Source of the DNA: Globodera rostochiensis
Lineage: Eukaryota; Nematoda; Chromadorea; Rhabditida; Heteroderidae
Assembly: GCA_018350325.1 (NCBI GenBank)
Contig: JAEVLN010000004.1
Coordinates: forward strand, 4,377,834 to 4,441,833
Length of the DNA: 64,000 nt
Direction: 5' to 3'
Both the position numbers and the translations under genes were made by a program. Position 1 is the first letter of the stretch, and each line of letters starts with the position of its first letter. Shown here piece by piece: positions 11,711 through 23,800 of the stretch. Under the pieces are notes generated by a model. It worked only from the letters and a program-made list of their open reading frames with translations, did no database searches and was not told where the DNA came from.

Positions 11711-13953
11711 ATGCTCCGTACCCGTACCATTGGATCATCCCATGGAAAGCCGCCTAAGCCCCTTTTGTTGTTGACCAACCGTGCCGGCGCAGTGACTGTG
11801 CTTCTGCTTCTGTCGGCATTTGTTTATGCCGCTTTGGTTATTTCTCATATTGGTACTGAGAAGGCAAAAATCCAAGAAAATGCATTGCTCGCCGGGCTTG
11901 TTGAGGAGAATTGGAGGGAAACGGCAAAGTTGGACCAATTTTTAAGCGATTTACGTCGCAGAGTTGGTGGGTCACGCAGGTTGCATTTGTTCTCAATTAT
12001 TTATCCGATATTTAATTTTAGCGATATCCGTGAGTACATAGTAAATTGTCTGGTTGAAATGGGCATCGAAGTCGCAAAACAGTCATTCAAGCCGGTGTCG
12101 TCGTCATTGCTGGTCTGTAGATGAAGTTGTTTCTGTCCATTGATAAGATGATCAATTTTTTGTTTTATTAGAAGACGAACTCTTCGGCTAGCAGAGAGAA
12201 TGTTTATGGCATCTTCCGGACTTTGCGTGCCATCCCCGCGGAGTCCATTCTTCTCGCTGTTCCGATGCGTTCCTCCAAAATTGAGCCGATCGCTGTTGCA
12301 TTGGCATTCGCCGACTACGCCAAAAGTAGGCCGTGTAATCGTTTTAGAGCTTCGAGTTAAATTATTAGAACAATCATACTGGGCTCGTGATTTGATATTT
12401 CTTTTCGTCGATGGAGGTGAGAAGGTGGCGGCAGAGGCCTGGTTCTCGGAGTACCACGGACATCGCCATCCATTCATACAATCGTTGGACGGAGAAGCTC
12501 GTTCACGTCTTGAAATTCACGGGGGTCAAATAGTCGGTGCATTTGCCCTGGATTTCTCTGGAAGTCTTTTGTCCCACATTGATGTTCAGTACAGCATGGT
12601 GTGGCGCTAGCTATTAATGCATTTCTTCATTAAACTTCGTTTCCAAGGTCAATAACAAGTTGTCCAACTTGGATTTGGTTAATCTCTGCGTGCTTCTGGT
12701 GGAGAAGGCAGGGTCTGTGACATCCATCCACGGAGTGTTACAGCATCGTGGAAGTACGGACGAGTACGACTACAAAAAGTCCGCAGAAACAGTTCTACGT
12801 GGCATTTTGGCGCAAGTAATTTCACCATACAAATCGATTATAAAAATTTTACTAAGAGCATGAACGATGTCGAGTCGTTGGCGAGCGTCATTGGTCGTTA
12901 CGGCATCAATGCGGTGACTTTGAGTGCAAACCATGCCAAAAACAACGAAGGGAAACGGCACTCGACAATTATTGATTTGGAGGACACGGTCCGTCTGATT
13001 GAGGGCGCTATGCGCTCTTTGAACAACCTTTTGGAGAAGTTACACCATTCCTACTTGTTGTACGTCCTGACCAGCCCTCACCGATTCGTTTCGGTCGCAT
13101 TTTACATGCCATTAATGGGATTTTTGCTGACGCCGTTGCTCATTCTGGTGATTTTATTTTAATGAAATTGAATTTGTTAATTCAGGCCTTGCGTGAATGG
13201 CTTCGCATGGGTGGAGCCGATAACTTGGCATCGGTCGGTCCGTCACTTGTTCGAATGGTTTATGCTCCTATGGCCGCTTTGGTCTTTTACGGTCTCCAAT
13301 TCGTCCTTTATGCCGACCCGCGTTTCCCCGCAAAAGCGTTGGCAATTCCGCTCACTTTACTCCTTCCTCTGCTCATTTCGGGGGCCTTTTTTCTCGTCCC
13401 AATGTCCATTTTCGACAATTTACTAATCCCCGTTGAATTTATTCTTTTAGTTCATCTCCGAGTGCCAACATTCATTTTGCGCGTTTTGTCATTGCCATTG
13501 AGCTGTCGTTGTTTCTCGGGTCTCTGAGTCTTGTCCATTTCCCGCTGGCCCTTCTGCTTTGTCTCATTTTACTTCCCCAAGCAATTTCGACGCTGATTTT
13601 GTTGGCTTCTTCATTTTTTTTAATTCTAAGGTTTATCATTTAGGTCGTCTTGCAATGCGAAATGGCTTCGAATCGTTGCGTTTCTCGCCACACATCCGCT
13701 TTCACTTTCATTGCTGCTCCTCTTCCTTGCTTCCGATTTTCGCGACCGTCCAACATGGCATCGGCTCTCTTCTCGCATCATTCGCGTCGTTTTTGCGCAC
13801 TTTTTTCATGGCAGTTGGCTGTTGCCGATTTTCAGTGGCCCTATATTAGCGATTTGTTCGACGATGAACCAAATTGTTTTTTGCGATAGCGAAGAAAAGG
13901 ACAAGGAAAACGCTAAAGAAAATGGAGAAAACGCCAACGAAGAGAAGAACTAA
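11711..13953 (+). CDS. GPAA1: GPI transamidase component GAA1
   Basis: ER subunit of the complex that transfers GPI anchors to proteins; the luminal domain resembles an M28 peptidase. Nine exons join in phase to 623 aa: 11711-11970, 12022-12112, 12172-12325, 12369-12598, 12648-12815, 12857-13147, 13186-13403, 13451-13600, 13644-13953. An N-terminal membrane anchor (AVTVLLLLSAFVYAALVI) is followed by the luminal domain with YGIFRTLRAIPAES, SYWARDLIFLFVDGG and LSNLDLVNLC. Several C-terminal membrane helices follow, starting at RFVSVAFYMPLMGFLL. The last frame was chosen because it continues the hydrophobic helices (HGSWLLPIFSGPILAI) and ends in a Glu/Lys-rich tail. The donor at 11971 (GTCACG) is weak. 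It starts 245 bases after the DHHC stop. Confidence 0.93.
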
Positions 13954-14563
13954 TAGAAGAGAAACAAAAGTGTCAGTGTTTTTTAAAGATTTTATGTTAT
14001 TTCATAGGGATGTACCCAAAGAGGGGAGGGGGTGCAGGCGCTAACGGAGAAAATATAAATTAGTAAAATAAAGCCATTTATTAAATTCGACTCAGCCGGA
14101 CCGGGCTCCTTAACTTGGCTAAAAATTTCCCTCCGATGGTGCCCAAGCCCCCCACCCTCCCTCTCCTCCGTTCACTGTGCGTCCTTGCCTGTGTTCGACC
14201 ATGGGAAGCTGGTATTGGAATGTAATGATCTAATACATACAACTTAATAAATGAGCTTTGTAAAAGGACTTTCTTGGTTTGTACCTTAAAAAGAAGTTTG
14301 TTCACTCAGTGCGCTTAAAATCGACCTTCCAGGACAAAGAAATTTTTTTGCCAATTTCCTAAAAATTTGCTAATTTCAATATCCATTCTTTGGGAACACC
14401 ATCCTACAGTATCATCCAACAACTGGACCAACTCGCCACAGACCCGACCCGCTAATTTTATTGAAAAAATTTGCAATTCAATAACACTGACAAATGAGCG
14501 CAAATTTATACGTACGAACAAAACAATCAATTTTATGTCACTTTCGTCCATTTGCACATTTGT
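13954..14563. other. Convergent intergenic region between GPAA1 and H2B
   Basis: Contains GGGATGTACCCAAAGAGGGGAG (about 14007, a dispersed repeat end), an AATAAAGCC sequence near 14068, and a C-rich stretch at 14138-14168. No coding signal on either strand that I can support. Confidence 0.4.
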
Positions 14564-14579
14564 GGCCCTAAAGAGGGCC
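14564..14579 (-). terminator. Histone mRNA 3' stem-loop
   Basis: On the minus strand GGCCCT-CTTT-AGGGCC forms a six-pair stem with a four-base loop, 43 bases after the H2B stop. This matches the replication-dependent histone 3'-end stem-loop bound by SLBP. Confidence 0.85.
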
Positions 14580-14622
14580 GTTTGGGTTAATTTCGTAGTA
14601 GATTCGCTTCACCGCCAGCGTC

Positions 14623-15190
14623 TCATTTGGACGAGGTATACTTCGTCACTGCCTTCGTCCCCTCGGAGACGGCGTGCTTGGCCAACTCGCCGGGCAGAAT
14701 CAGCCGGACGGCGGTCTGAATCTCGCGAGAAGAGATGGTCGAGCGTTTGTTGTAGTGGGCTAAACGCGACGCCTCCGCGCCAATGCGCTCGAACACGTCG
14801 TTGACGAAGCTAAAAAGCAAAGCTCAACAGCAGAAACAGTATATTGGCAGCGCGCTTCTAAACTTTTGGCCGGTCAGGAATCTGGTCAAGTTCCGTTTAA
14901 TCACTTTCAATAGAAGTCGAAACTCTACACCCCAAAAAAAGCCTACGAGTTCATGATGGACATGGCCTTGGAGGAGATGCCGGTGTCCGGGTGCACCTGC
15001 TTGAGCACTCGGTAGATGTACACCTGTGAAAAATGGGAATTTATCCATCAACGGTTCTAAACCGCCGTCCTGAGCAACTTACAGAGTACGACTCCTTGCG
15101 GGCCTTTCTCCGTTTCTTGTCTCCCGTGCGCACCGCCTTGGTGGACTTGACCGCCTTTTTCGCTCCTTTGCCGGATGGTTTTGGTGGCAT
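14623..15190 (-). CDS. Histone H2B
   Basis: Core nucleosome histone. Three exons on the minus strand, 15190-15083, 15023-14947 and 14809-14623, join in phase to 123 aa, the usual H2B size. The N-terminal tail is Lys-rich ([14 protein letters not shown]). The fold has [20 protein letters not shown], then [17 protein letters not shown], and the C-terminal helix ends AVTKYTSSK. Introns lie after Ser in KESYS and inside the Ser codon of NSF. The gene stands alone rather than in a histone cluster. It has both introns and a histone stem-loop, an uncommon pairing. Confidence 0.95.
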
Positions 15191-15694
15191 TTTTTGTTAG
15201 AGTGAAGAAGAAAATGAAACAGCGTCGGAGTGAATCGATTGTTTGCTTTCCAAGGAAAGTGGGGAATGAGCAGAAATTCAGATTTTATGTTGTAAAGGGA
15301 GGGGACACGCCCATCTCTGCGTCCAAAGCAAAGGTTGTAGCGGAGCTTAAGAGAAAGAGTGTGTGTTAGAGTGGATGGCGCCTTTTTAAATGAATTTTAA
15401 ACGTGAATTAAAATTTTGCTACGCTTAAATTTCCCAAAAATTCTTTCGTTCTTTTCGGAGGTTTTTTTGCTGACTTGGCCGGACTTATTGATCGAATTTG
15501 AAGAATTAAAAAATAGATTTGGATAAATGTTTTACACGGGTTCTGCCACCATAGGTTTTTTTGTTAGAAGGCCGAATCGATTTCAGACGATTTATCGAGT
15601 AATAAAATACATAGGAATTGCGGAAACGAGATTTGCATACATACATGGTAGGAAATGGTAGTCCAGCACTCTCAATACAATACAGATACCTAGG
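15191..15694. other. Region upstream of H2B and downstream of the PP1-like gene
   Basis: Contains the 5' flank of H2B. I see no certain TATA box; GACACGCCC near 15303 and TTTGCTTTCC near 15241 are not decisive. No gene supported. Confidence 0.35.
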
Positions 15695-15782
15695 TAGGTA
15701 ATCATCGGGGAATATAATACACACAATATACAGCAGGATAGGTAATCATCGGGGAATATAATACACACAATATACAGCAGGA
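15695..15782. repeat. Two exact tandem copies of a 44-base unit
   Basis: Unit beginning TAGGTAATCATCGGGG is present at 15695-15738 and 15739-15782 with no differences that I can see. A shorter related piece (GGTAATCATC preceded by TACCTAGG) overlaps the left edge. It lies about 90 bases downstream of the PP1-like stop codon. Confidence 0.9.
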
Positions 15783-15873
15783 GGATGAAATATACACAAT
15801 ACATAACACTGATCAATGATTATACTCAGTCTCATCAGGCATCTCTCTTCTCCAGCAGATCAAACTGAGACAG

Positions 15874-17062
15874 TCACACTCCTTCGCGATTGCCCTGGAA
15901 GATTTCGGAGACGTAGTTCATTTTCTCGTCAACAATCAGAACGGCTCCCGCGTTGACGTGTCCAGCATAGTTAGGCGCCGAGAAGACGGTGAGCATTCGA
16001 CGGTCGGAGAAGAATTCGGTGCCGCCTCTGACGGGCTGAAAAAAATCCGGTTAAACATCAAACAATTGGGTGAAGATTGAGAACACACCCGGTGCGAGCG
16101 GACGATCAAGCTGACGCCGAGCTTCGCGCAAACGTTGCTGACCACATCCTCTCCAAAGACGCAGCTCGCTCCTCGAAGATTTGAGCGAAAGCCTTGAATC
16201 CCAGGTTCCGTGTCAGCCCAGAGAAGGTCGAGCTCCAGCGACGGGTTGGGCGGGTCCGAAAGCTGACGACGCAGTTTGCGAAGTTGCTGAAGACTCTGCA
16301 GGCTGGGCGAAAGTCCGGCGTGAATGCCTGAAAGGGATAAGGGGTTTGATCTATTTCATTTGATGAGCTGCGACTTACAAAGAATTCTTTTGTTGATCAG
16401 TCCCGCGTATGGAAGCCACGCAAAGGCCTGGTTGAAGTGCTTCCAGAGAAGTTGGGCATGCTGTTGTCCGTAACGTTGACCAATCTCTTCAAACAGGCCA
16501 TTCCTTAAACAAAAAAAAATCATGTATGCGCCCGCAAAGTCCTGTCTGCCCACTTACGTTCGATTGATGGCACTGCACTCGTGGTTGCCGCGCAGCAGAA
16601 AGCAGCTCTCCGGATGTCTGATCTTAAAAAAAATATTTAGTGAGTGACAAGCAATGCCCAGATGCACTCCACCTTGAAGCAGAAGAGTAGAACAATGGTC
16701 TCCAAGCTTTGTTTGCCTCTGTCGACGTAGTTCCCGAGAAAGATGAATTTGTTGTCCGGCGGGAATCCAATCTTTGTGAAGATGTTCATCAGGTCCGTGA
16801 ACTGTCCGTGGAGGTCGCCGCAGATGACAGCAGGCGGCTGGAACTCGACGAGCGGCGGCTCCTCTCTGAGGACGTTGAGTGCAGTCTCACACAGAAAGTG
16901 CAGTTCATCCACGCTGACCTGAAACAAAGAGGGAATTCGTTGATTTCTGCTGAATTGAAGAAGCCAAAAAAAACTCACGTTCTCCGTGAAGCTTTGGTAC
17001 GACGACTGTTTGACCTTCTCGATGATGGCGTCCACTTGACTGATGCTCAGAGGGCCCGCCAT
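15874..17062 (-). CDS. Divergent PP1-type Ser/Thr phosphatase with an altered metal ligand
   Basis: PPP-family catalytic subunit. Six minus-strand exons, 17062-16979, 16918-16673, 16622-16558, 16503-16379, 16327-16089, 16035-15874, join in phase to 306 aa. Signature motifs: ICGDLHGQF, LRGNHECSAINR, IHAGLSP, LIVRSHR, FSAPNYAG. The motif normally written GDYVDRG reads GNYVDRG: codon 16732-16730 is AAC (Asn) where the metal-bridging Asp is otherwise invariant. The C-terminus stops soon after the last strand and lacks the PP1 tail. The start at 17062 is preferred over upstream in-frame Met codons because a TATA box sits at 17141-17148 on this strand. It could be a regulatory or sperm-specialised PP1 paralogue, or weakly active. 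Confidence 0.9.
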
Positions 17063-17140
17063 GACAGTTGTTGTGACGCTGCGGCGATGCTTCGATGATG
17101 ATTGTGTGACGACAATTGGTTCGGTCAATGAATGTGTCGC

Positions 17141-17206
17141 TTTATATAGCCTTTTTCTCACACAAAAAATTATTTCCGTCATGGACTTGAATGAGGCTAT
17201 ATAAGG
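17141..17206. promoter_or_regulatory. Two opposed TATA boxes of a divergent promoter
   Basis: On the minus strand TATATAAA (17141-17148) lies about 80 bases before the PP1-like ATG. On the plus strand TATATAAG (17199-17206) lies about 125 bases before the USP48 ATG at 17330. The two boxes share the inverted sequence GGCTATATA. This arrangement supports divergent initiation in a 267-base intergenic gap. Confidence 0.6.
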
Positions 17207-17329
17207 GACCCAAACAGAAATTTTACTTTTTTTTCGTGCCAATCGATGACAATTTTTTTTATTAGTTTCCTTCGTTTCATTTTCCGATCCTTTGTCGTTA
17301 AATGAGTTCAATTTAGATCCAAACTAGCA

Positions 17330-20138
17330 ATGGCAGATACCATTTTAACCCAGAATGCGGAAGACGTGGATTTGGATGTTTGCTGGAGCACCTGTCATCT
17401 GGATGGACACAATTGCCTGGCGCACACCGCACCGAAACGGAAGTAAGGGCGCGATTTTTGCAAATTTTTGTTAAATTTGCATTATTTTTTCAGGAGAAAG
17501 AATTGCACGGAGAACCCCTTTTGCATCCATCGGCTCGGCTTGGAGTTACTCGACAAATTGTCCGAATCGCTGAAGGCGCCGAAAGTGCTGGTCCGTCGCG
17601 ATTCTTCCAGACAGCCGTGTGGATTGACCAACGCCGGCAACTTTTGCTACGTGAACATCTTTCTCCAGGTCGCAGAATTGTCTGTTTTGGTGTTTTGAAT
17701 TTAGGCTTTGTTTTAGACATGGTTCAACGATCTCAAATTCCGGCAGTGCATTTACAATTGGCGCCCCTCGGAGAACTGGACCAAACCGCCAACGGCCAGA
17801 CTGGACATCGAGGCCACCATGAACTGTCTTCAGCAATTGTTCATCACAATGCAGTTCACTCCATTTGTGAGTGCTGGGCGAATGTGCGCATTATATTCTT
17901 TCCCCAAATTACTAAGGAATCGACGGACGCCGGCGCTTTTATCGAACTGCTTCGTTTGGACGACCGACAGCAAGATGTTCTGGAGTTCCACACGCGCTTT
18001 TTCGACAAAATTAAAGACAATCTGGATTCTCATCCCAACGGCAGACCGATCCTGGACGTCATTCGGCATTTTCAGGTGTAGTGGAACTCAGATTTTGCTT
18101 AAAGCAATTCCAATTTGTTTGTGTTTAGAGTCGCATCAACCAGACAATTTTCTGTGCAAATTGCAATCGGACGAGCGTGACGGCCGGCGAAGATCACGCA
18201 CTGCAAATCGCCATCGATGGCCATCAAAGTCTCATCTCGGCAATCCAATCGTTTTTCGCGCCTGAACCGTTAGTATTTTTGCGATTAGTTGTAATTAAAC
18301 TCCTCGCATTTTTTTTTGTCTTCCAGGCTGACCGACTACCGATGTGAACAGTGCGGGCTTAGAGGTCGCGTGACTCGGACTGCCAATTTTACTCAACTCC
18401 CTGAAGTGCTCATCATTCAGCTCACCCGTTATGTAGTCGGCAGGTCAATTAATTTTTGTGATTTCGGCGTATCATCTTACTGGTTTTTAGCTTTCAGCAA
18501 TGGTCGTGTTCGGAAACTGCCGCATGCCGTTCAATATCCGCGCATTTTGGCCGGCCACGAGTTGCAACAGGACGTCGTTGGTGCTGCGGACTACAAGCTG
18601 TGTGCGGTGATGATACACCAGGGACAGAGCATGAACTCCGGACATTATTACGACATCATTCGCGATCCGATCATTGGGAAATGGTTTTCGTATAACGACG
18701 CTGTGAGTGACGGGCTGGTTTTGGCATTCAATTTTTCATTTGTCTGTTGTTCTTTAGACAGTGACCGAAAAGCCCGCTCCGGGCTACTCTGGCGTACTGA
18801 CGAAAAAGCCCAAAGCGACTGCCGACACGAAGGGATGTTACGCGCTGATCTATCGGAAAGCGGGCAGTGAACCGACAGGACCCGTGCAATCGCCTGCTAA
18901 TGACGTTCTGACAAACGTCAAGAACAAGGTCAGTTGCTGTTGGAGCTGAAGAGATGATAATAACAAATTCATTTCTTTCAGTTGGAAGAAGACTTCTCAC
19001 GCAAACACAAAGGCGACGGCGCCGCATTTGGCGTTTGGAAAAAGCTCATCGGCGAGAGACGTGTTCGGCTGCGAGAGCTTTGGAGTGAATTGGAGGTCGG
19101 TCGGTGTCTCACTTTTGTCCTTTTCAACTTTACCATCCCATTTCAGGTGCACAATGGCCCGGCTTTTGTTGACCACCCGGAGGACATCACATTTCTGCCG
19201 ACGACATTGCTGAGCGACATATTGGCCAAGGAGCACACGGCGTTTGAAGAGTGCAAATCAGTGGACTCGAAGTACGCGACCAGCCGAGTCTCCGCGGTAG
19301 CCATACCTTTGTGCGAGCACAGTCGCATCATCCCAGGCCCGCTTAACAGAGGCGCGCTGAAGGCCGTGAACACGTTGGCCGCCCAACGCCTGATCAGGGT
19401 AATAAAATTCGATGAGGGGTCGTTTTTCCTTATACATTTCCCTCTCAATTTAGGAATACAAGGTGAAGCTGACTACAAGGACTGGGTAAGTTTGTACCCT
19501 GTCTTTTTGTTTCATTGGAAACGTTTTTTTTGTTTTCAGTGCTGATCTTTGCCTCGACTGTGTCCGGAGGCTCCGTGCTTATTATGTTTCTCGTTTTGCT
19601 GCTGCTGCTGTTGTTGAGGAGGGATTTTTCTATCCAGATGGCGCAAACATTTACATCGAACTGGTCAGTTTGAATTTACCTATTTCTTTAATGCTGTTAA
19701 AATTGTTATTTTGCAGAAGAGCGATGCTACTAACAACAAGGCTGAAGCAGTTACTGATCAACCAATGGACTGGGTGACGCGCCGCGAGTCGCGTCAAGAG
19801 AAGGCCGCCAAGAAGCTGATAAAAATAAAGGTGTGAAATGAAGGGCAAAAGCAAAAAATAATGAATGAATTTTGGAACAGATGTGCTCGGATGAGACGAT
19901 TAACGACCTGAAAGTGCGCATTTTCGAGCAAACTCAGCACCCGTTGGCCAGCCAATTGCTCTACTGCGGGCCACAGATGTTAAACGGAAGTTGGACATTA
20001 GAGAGGGCTCAAGTTCCTGCCAACAATCACGACGCTCCACTCATTCTCCATGTCCAAGAGCAAGATGGAGGCGAGGACGAAGATGAACAGAACGCGGGCA
20101 CCACCGGCGGAGGATTCGGGCACACAGCATTGTCCTGA
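17330..20138 (+). CDS. USP48: Ubiquitin-specific protease USP48
   Basis: Nuclear deubiquitinase. Fourteen exons join in phase to 707 aa: 17330-17442, 17494-17668, 17717-17866, 17917-18075, 18129-18268, 18327-18443, 18498-18702, 18758-18928, 18982-19095, 19147-19398, 19454-19485, 19540-19663, 19717-19830, 19881-20138. The Cys box is GLTNAGNFCYVNIFLQ and the His box is MNSGHYYDIIRD. A DUSP-like segment carries the Cys pair LCLDCVRRLR, and a ubiquitin-like fold closes the protein (MCSDETINDLKVRIFEQ...). It is shorter than human USP48 (1035 aa), with fewer or shorter central DUSP repeats. In the exon 19540-19663 a different frame gives a leucine-rich, membrane-like reading; phase and the Cys motif show that frame is wrong. 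Confidence 0.92.
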
Positions 20139-20152
20139 TTGTATTCATGGCT

Positions 20153-20325
20153 TCCGACATCATCTTTTGCCTTGTATATACTGCCTGTACTTACTATTAT
20201 TGTGTATTCCGACATCATCTTTTGCCATGTCTATATTGTATATACTGCCTGTACTTACAATTATTGTGTATTCCGACATCATCTTTTGCCATGCCTATAT
20301 TGTATATACTGCCTGTACATACGGT
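20153..20325. repeat. Three tandem copies of a 56-62 base unit after USP48
   Basis: Units starting TTCCGACATCATCTTTTGCC occur at 20153, 20209 and 20271; the second and third also share GTCTATATTGTATATACTGCC. They lie in the probable 3' UTR of USP48. AATAAAAGAC near 20339 may be the poly(A) signal. Confidence 0.85.
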
Positions 20326-20811
20326 TAATGAATTCAAGAAATAAAAGACTGCCGTAAGGCTATGATTTTGTTTAAGTGGGTTCGACGGCGGCGCCAGGAA
20401 TTTTTTTTTAAGAATTGAACATTTTGTTCAGAAATTTGGTCGAGGAATATTGTCCAATCACCTCTTCAATCCAAGGAAATCATGCTTTTTTCCGAATAAA
20501 AAGTGTTAGGACAAAATGAAAAGTCAATATTCTGATTTTATATTTTCCAAAAGCGTTAATTATACGGATTATACCTATTTACTCGATATTCTTGCAACAA
20601 CTTTTTTATCGGTTATAATGACAAAAGCATAGTACAGACGCAGGTATGGTCTAACGCCAAATTTCGGAATTTGTCATTTCCTCTTGTCTATAAACTCTTG
20701 AGAGAGCCTTAAGGTCAGAAAAATAGCAAAAATTTTAATTAAATAGTTTTTTTGTCGTCATTTTATACATATTTCCGCTTTTTAAGAGGTGCCATTTCAA
20801 TTTGCGGTTTA

Positions 20812-23800
20812 ATGTCGCTGAACGCCGGTTTTAAACACGTCGTCGTTGGGACGTTGAATTCTGTGGCCAATGCTCATTCTGTCGGTGCCGTTGATGGAAT
20901 CAATTTCATCGTGACTTTTTAACTTGCAATTTATATTGTATGGGACGGGAATTGAATAAGCCTTATGTTAGCTTAGAAAGGATTGTTTAATTCGCATAGG
21001 CTTGCGCCATTGGATTGGATGTGTACATAACGACCGACAGCTTTGAACGGGTTCAGACACTTTCACAGAATGTGGGCGAATTTGGGGCGGTGACTGCCGT
21101 TAATTGTTGCAATGAGTCGGGAAGGGTAATTTAATTTATAATACGGAGCATTTGCTGAGACTGCCCTTTTTCAGATTGCAATTTGTCATGAGACGAAATT
21201 GCGGCTGTTTGAGCCAAGTCCAGGCCAACAAATAAATGGCGAAAAGGTAAATCGCAAAAAAACAATTGGCTATTTTTCGCCCGTTTGTATTATTTAGTTA
21301 ATTTTCCCCTATCGATGGTTTGGAACTCAAAACTGGGACATCGACACGGAAGTGGACAACGTCCAATGGATTCTCGGCGGCCTTCGTCTGTTGGTTTTCG
21401 CCGGGCAAGACTTGCTCCTCTACCAGCACAAAGTCCTTTCATGTGCAGTCGGCGGCGTTAAAAATGAGCGGGAAAAAAGAGGAGTCAAATTCACTTTGAC
21501 GCCTGACTATGTAAAAACAAACTATTCAAAAACAGCATCAGCAGTGCCATTTTAAGGAAACTGTTTGGGAAATTGTGTGGACTACGAACTTGGCCAACCG
21601 CGTGAAGCATGTCCGGGTGTCCAGCGACGGGGCACTGTTCGCCACTTGTGGCCACGAAGATCCGCTCGTGAAAATTTGGTATCAGCTGAAAGGTTCAACG
21701 CCCAACCAACGATTTACGCCCATTTTGCTACCCTTTCAGAATCCAACTCTTTTTCTTTCATCTACGTCCAGCACCCGGCCTCCGTCCGCGGGTTCGAGTG
21801 GCGTCGTTCGGGCGGTTATTTTATGCCGAAACGATGGGCACAAAACGCTCTGATCACCTGGTGTGACGACAACACGGCACGAATTTGGAAAGAGACGCCG
21901 AGTCAGGACGCGCACGTGGAGCTCCACTTCATAAGCACAATTGATAAAGTGATCGCGCTTCAGCAGGAGAGGGAACAGCAATCCGACAACAGACTCAAAA
22001 AACATCCCAAAATGGCGGCACAGATGAAGCGCGCGAAAAGCCGACTCATGCACAAAATGGGCCAACTAATGTAAGAGTAATTGTATTAATGAGGCGATCC
22101 AAATAATTACAACGGACGGCAATTTGCTTTTAGAAATGAGAAACGAAAAGTGAGTGCCGATTCTGGAGGAGTTTTGCTTCCGACGGGCCCCACGAGCGAT
22201 ATGCTGCGCAGTCCAACCTTTGCCGACTTTTCCGTGCCTACTTACACATCCGGCGACACTTTGGAATTTAATTTGGTAGCCACAATTAACGCCGAAAACG
22301 GTTATTTCATTAATTTATTCTGCACATTCCTTTGTATTCAGATTGTTTTCTCGTTCCCTCATTGAACAGTTTGGGGGCGAACAGTGAGAATAGGAAAGGT
22401 CGAAGCATTTTTTCTGTCCACTGGCTTAACAACAAAGAGCACCGATTCATTCTTGGCACTCAGCAACTTTTGGTCGATGCGTTGCCTTTTTCGGGCTTTG
22501 AGCATGGAGTCAAAGGTGATCGACGGAACTGTGACACAGTGCAATAAAATTGGCATAATTATGTCCTGGAAGTTGCAGACCTTCAAGTCCTCCATTCCCT
22601 TCACTCCTCAACGAGCAGTGCCGGAATCGCAGCGAACCCGGCCGATCTCCTCGACATCCCATCTCATCATCACACAAACCATCCTCCGACCCACTCAATC
22701 ACCTCACCAAATCTGTCAAAAACAGCGACAACAACTGTTTGTTTTCACCAAAAATTAGTTGATTTTTTAAAATTTTTTGTTTGTTTTGCCCGCTTAAGTT
22801 CTCAGTCACGCGTGTTTATTTGTTGTTTGTTTCCAGGAGGAAATGCCTTCTGCAAAGGATTTGTTGGATTACAAATTGGAAATGCTTCTTCGTCAATGGA
22901 ACAGATCCAGTGACTTGCTGTTCGCCATCCATCCGTTGGACGGAAGCCTTATGACTTGGTTAATATTTCTTTATTCAATTATATTTCAACAGTTTGTGTC
23001 TGAAGGACCCTCGAATGGCTCGACGACGCTTGGAAACAGCCGACCGTAAGCTTCGCTTCGCGGCTTCCCGACGCATTTCCGCTGGCCGAGGCGGCGTTGC
23101 TGTCAATTTGGCTTAACACTTTGCACCCTTCCTCCCAATACGGCTTCAATGCATTGGCCCTTTCTCAGCAGCAACATCACAAAGGGGGCGGCGAGGAGGA
23201 TGACCAACAGAACCCTTTTGGTTGGTGTAACGGGTGTCACAGTTCAACAAATTGTGCGTCCTCGGTTAATTTAGCTCCTTCAATCTGAAGAGGTGGTGGG
23301 GTTACCTAATTCATTCAAATGAAAAAATGATCGGCCGGGGTTTGGGCTGGGACTCAAATTGTAGATTAATTCAGAAGATCAAAAATTATTTTACCATAAT
23401 TTTTGAGGCCATTTTCACACGAATAAGACGCTGCTGGCGGAGAGGAACGATGTCTGTCTTCTGACCAAACATGACGACAACCATTCACTCAACCTTTGGC
23501 GTTTCCAAATTGACGAACAAAATGATCACAGTTACAACACTTTTGGGGGGAGAAGGACGGAGCAACCGGTCCCCTTTTCAATTGCTTCGGTACTGCACGA
23601 ATTTCGGCTGAGTGCGGAGCAGAAATTGGACGGAAGCACTCTGTTGGAAGTGCTTAATAATGAAAGCCTTTTCGACGCTTCCGCCCTCGTGAACCCGTTG
23701 CTCCCTCAATACCATCCCGTCCAGTTGGTTGGGCTGCTCAATTCGGGTCGTATTCAACGCGTGAAGGCGATTCTCCTCAACATTTTGAGGTCACTTTGTC

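Noticed and set aside
17063..17311. N-terminal extension of the PP1-like protein
   Set aside because: The frame is open but crosses two TATA boxes and has no PP1 resemblance; the start at 17062 fits the family length.
19540..19663. Leucine-rich transmembrane segment in USP48
   Set aside because: It is the wrong frame; the phase-correct frame gives the LCLDCVRRLR motif.
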